Assembly: GCA_030148425.1 (NCBI GenBank)
Contig: JASBTM010000003.1
Span: 1 to 64,000 of the forward strand
Reading direction: 5' to 3'
Origin: Hyphomicrobium sp.
GTDB taxonomy: Bacteria > Pseudomonadota > Alphaproteobacteria > Rhizobiales > Hyphomicrobiaceae
Length of the DNA: 64,000 nt
Shown: in pieces, positions 63,702 to 64,000 of the stretch
Numbering within the stretch: position 1 is the first letter of the stretch
How the letters are laid out: each line of letters opens with the position of its first letter
Notes under the pieces: generated by a model
What the model saw: the letters and a program-made list of their open reading frames with translations, nothing else
What the model was told of the DNA's origin: nothing
Databases searched by the model: none
Position numbers and translations under genes: made by a program

Positions 63702-64000
63702 GTGAGCGAACTTTGGCGTCCCGCCGCGGAGTGGGAATTGCAGTCCATGATCGCCAAGCTCGTGCGCGAGAATCGCGGCATCGAGGTCGTCGGACATGGC
63801 GCGCTTCGCAATACCGGCCGCGTCGCGAAATCCGATGTCGTGCTGACGACGTCGGGCCTCAAAGGCATCACACTGTACGAGCCGACGGAACTCGTGATGT
63901 CGGCGCGGGCCGGAACACCGCTCTATGAGATTGAGGCGGTGCTGGCGGCGCGCGGGCAAATGCTGGCGTTCGAGCCCGTGGATCTCGGTCCGACGACGGG
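63702..64000 (+). CDS. glcE: Glycolate oxidase subunit GlcE, N-terminal part
   Basis: Starts at GTG 63702, with AGGAG upstream, and runs off the right edge (99 codons seen). The sequence VSELWRPAAEWELQSMIAK then VVGHGALRNTGRV and LTTSGLKGITLYEPTELVMSARAGTPLYEIEAVLAARGQMLAFEP is the GlcE FAD-binding start. It is the second gene of the glcDE(F) operon; glcF should follow outside. Confidence 0.9.
   Translation, partial: MSELWRPAAEWELQSMIAKLVRENRGIEVVGHGALRNTGRVAKSDVVLTTSGLKGITLYEPTELVMSARAGTPLYEIEAVLAARGQMLAFEPVDLGPTT

Overview
The window looks like chromosomal DNA of an alphaproteobacterium of the Hyphomicrobiales, most likely Hyphomicrobium or a close methylotroph. From memory, the hydroxypyruvate reductase (8458-9426) and the serine-glyoxylate aminotransferase (11202-12413) closely resemble the Hyphomicrobium methylovorum serine-cycle enzymes. 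Other alphaproteobacterial markers are TrcR/DUF1013, DUF1236, DUF2093, DUF4170, a plant-type glutamate-cysteine ligase, an Irr-like operator and many short palindromic intergenic repeats. The sequence is GC-rich and densely coding, with no rRNA, tRNA, insertion sequence, prophage or CRISPR array seen.

Layout. 1-8300: start of manC, a HerA-like ATPase with a histidine kinase, an ExbB-ExbD-TonB operon led by a secreted protein of unknown function, and a Wzz/BY-kinase fusion whose nucleotide site looks dead. 8458-12413: hprA and sgaA flank an oppositely oriented amidase. 12504-15454: a DNA ligase/exonuclease repair pair, the ligase carrying palindromic repeats in frame. 15504-21709: two divergent DUF465 proteins, an ArsR/AHSA1 pair, a periplasmic catalase-like peroxidase, a COG0523 GTPase under a Zur-like box, a DUF1236 protein and a small zinc-ribbon protein. 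21824-29416: PHA depolymerase, GST, OafA-like acyltransferase, acyl-CoA synthetase, TrcR and a MaoC hydratase. 29486-37917: ribF, ileS-lspA-lipoprotein, and a complementary pair of M16 peptidase subunits.

38463-51794: pgi, mutL, bacterioferritin with its ferredoxin, a sugar MFS permease, DUF2239, rsmD with a pseudouridine synthase, tadA, a patatin, purD, xseA and DUF2093. 52091-59074: an envelope block with lpxK, waaA (apparently without a usual start codon), a tyrosine-phosphatase-like protein, an MsbA-like ABC exporter with DUF4170, and ubiA. 59186-64000: rsmE, gshA, a secreted Cys-containing protein and the start of a glycolate oxidase operon (glcD, glcE cut by the window end).

Together these are mostly core functions: C1/C2 metabolism (hprA, sgaA, glcDE), lipid A/KDO and exopolysaccharide assembly, zinc and iron homeostasis, PHA turnover, DNA repair and translation. 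No clear new defence or mobile system was found. The most unusual signals are the catalytically dead Wzz/kinase fusion, the coding-sequence invasion of the ligase by palindromic repeats, the apparent AUU start of waaA, and several families of mosaic palindromes at gene ends.
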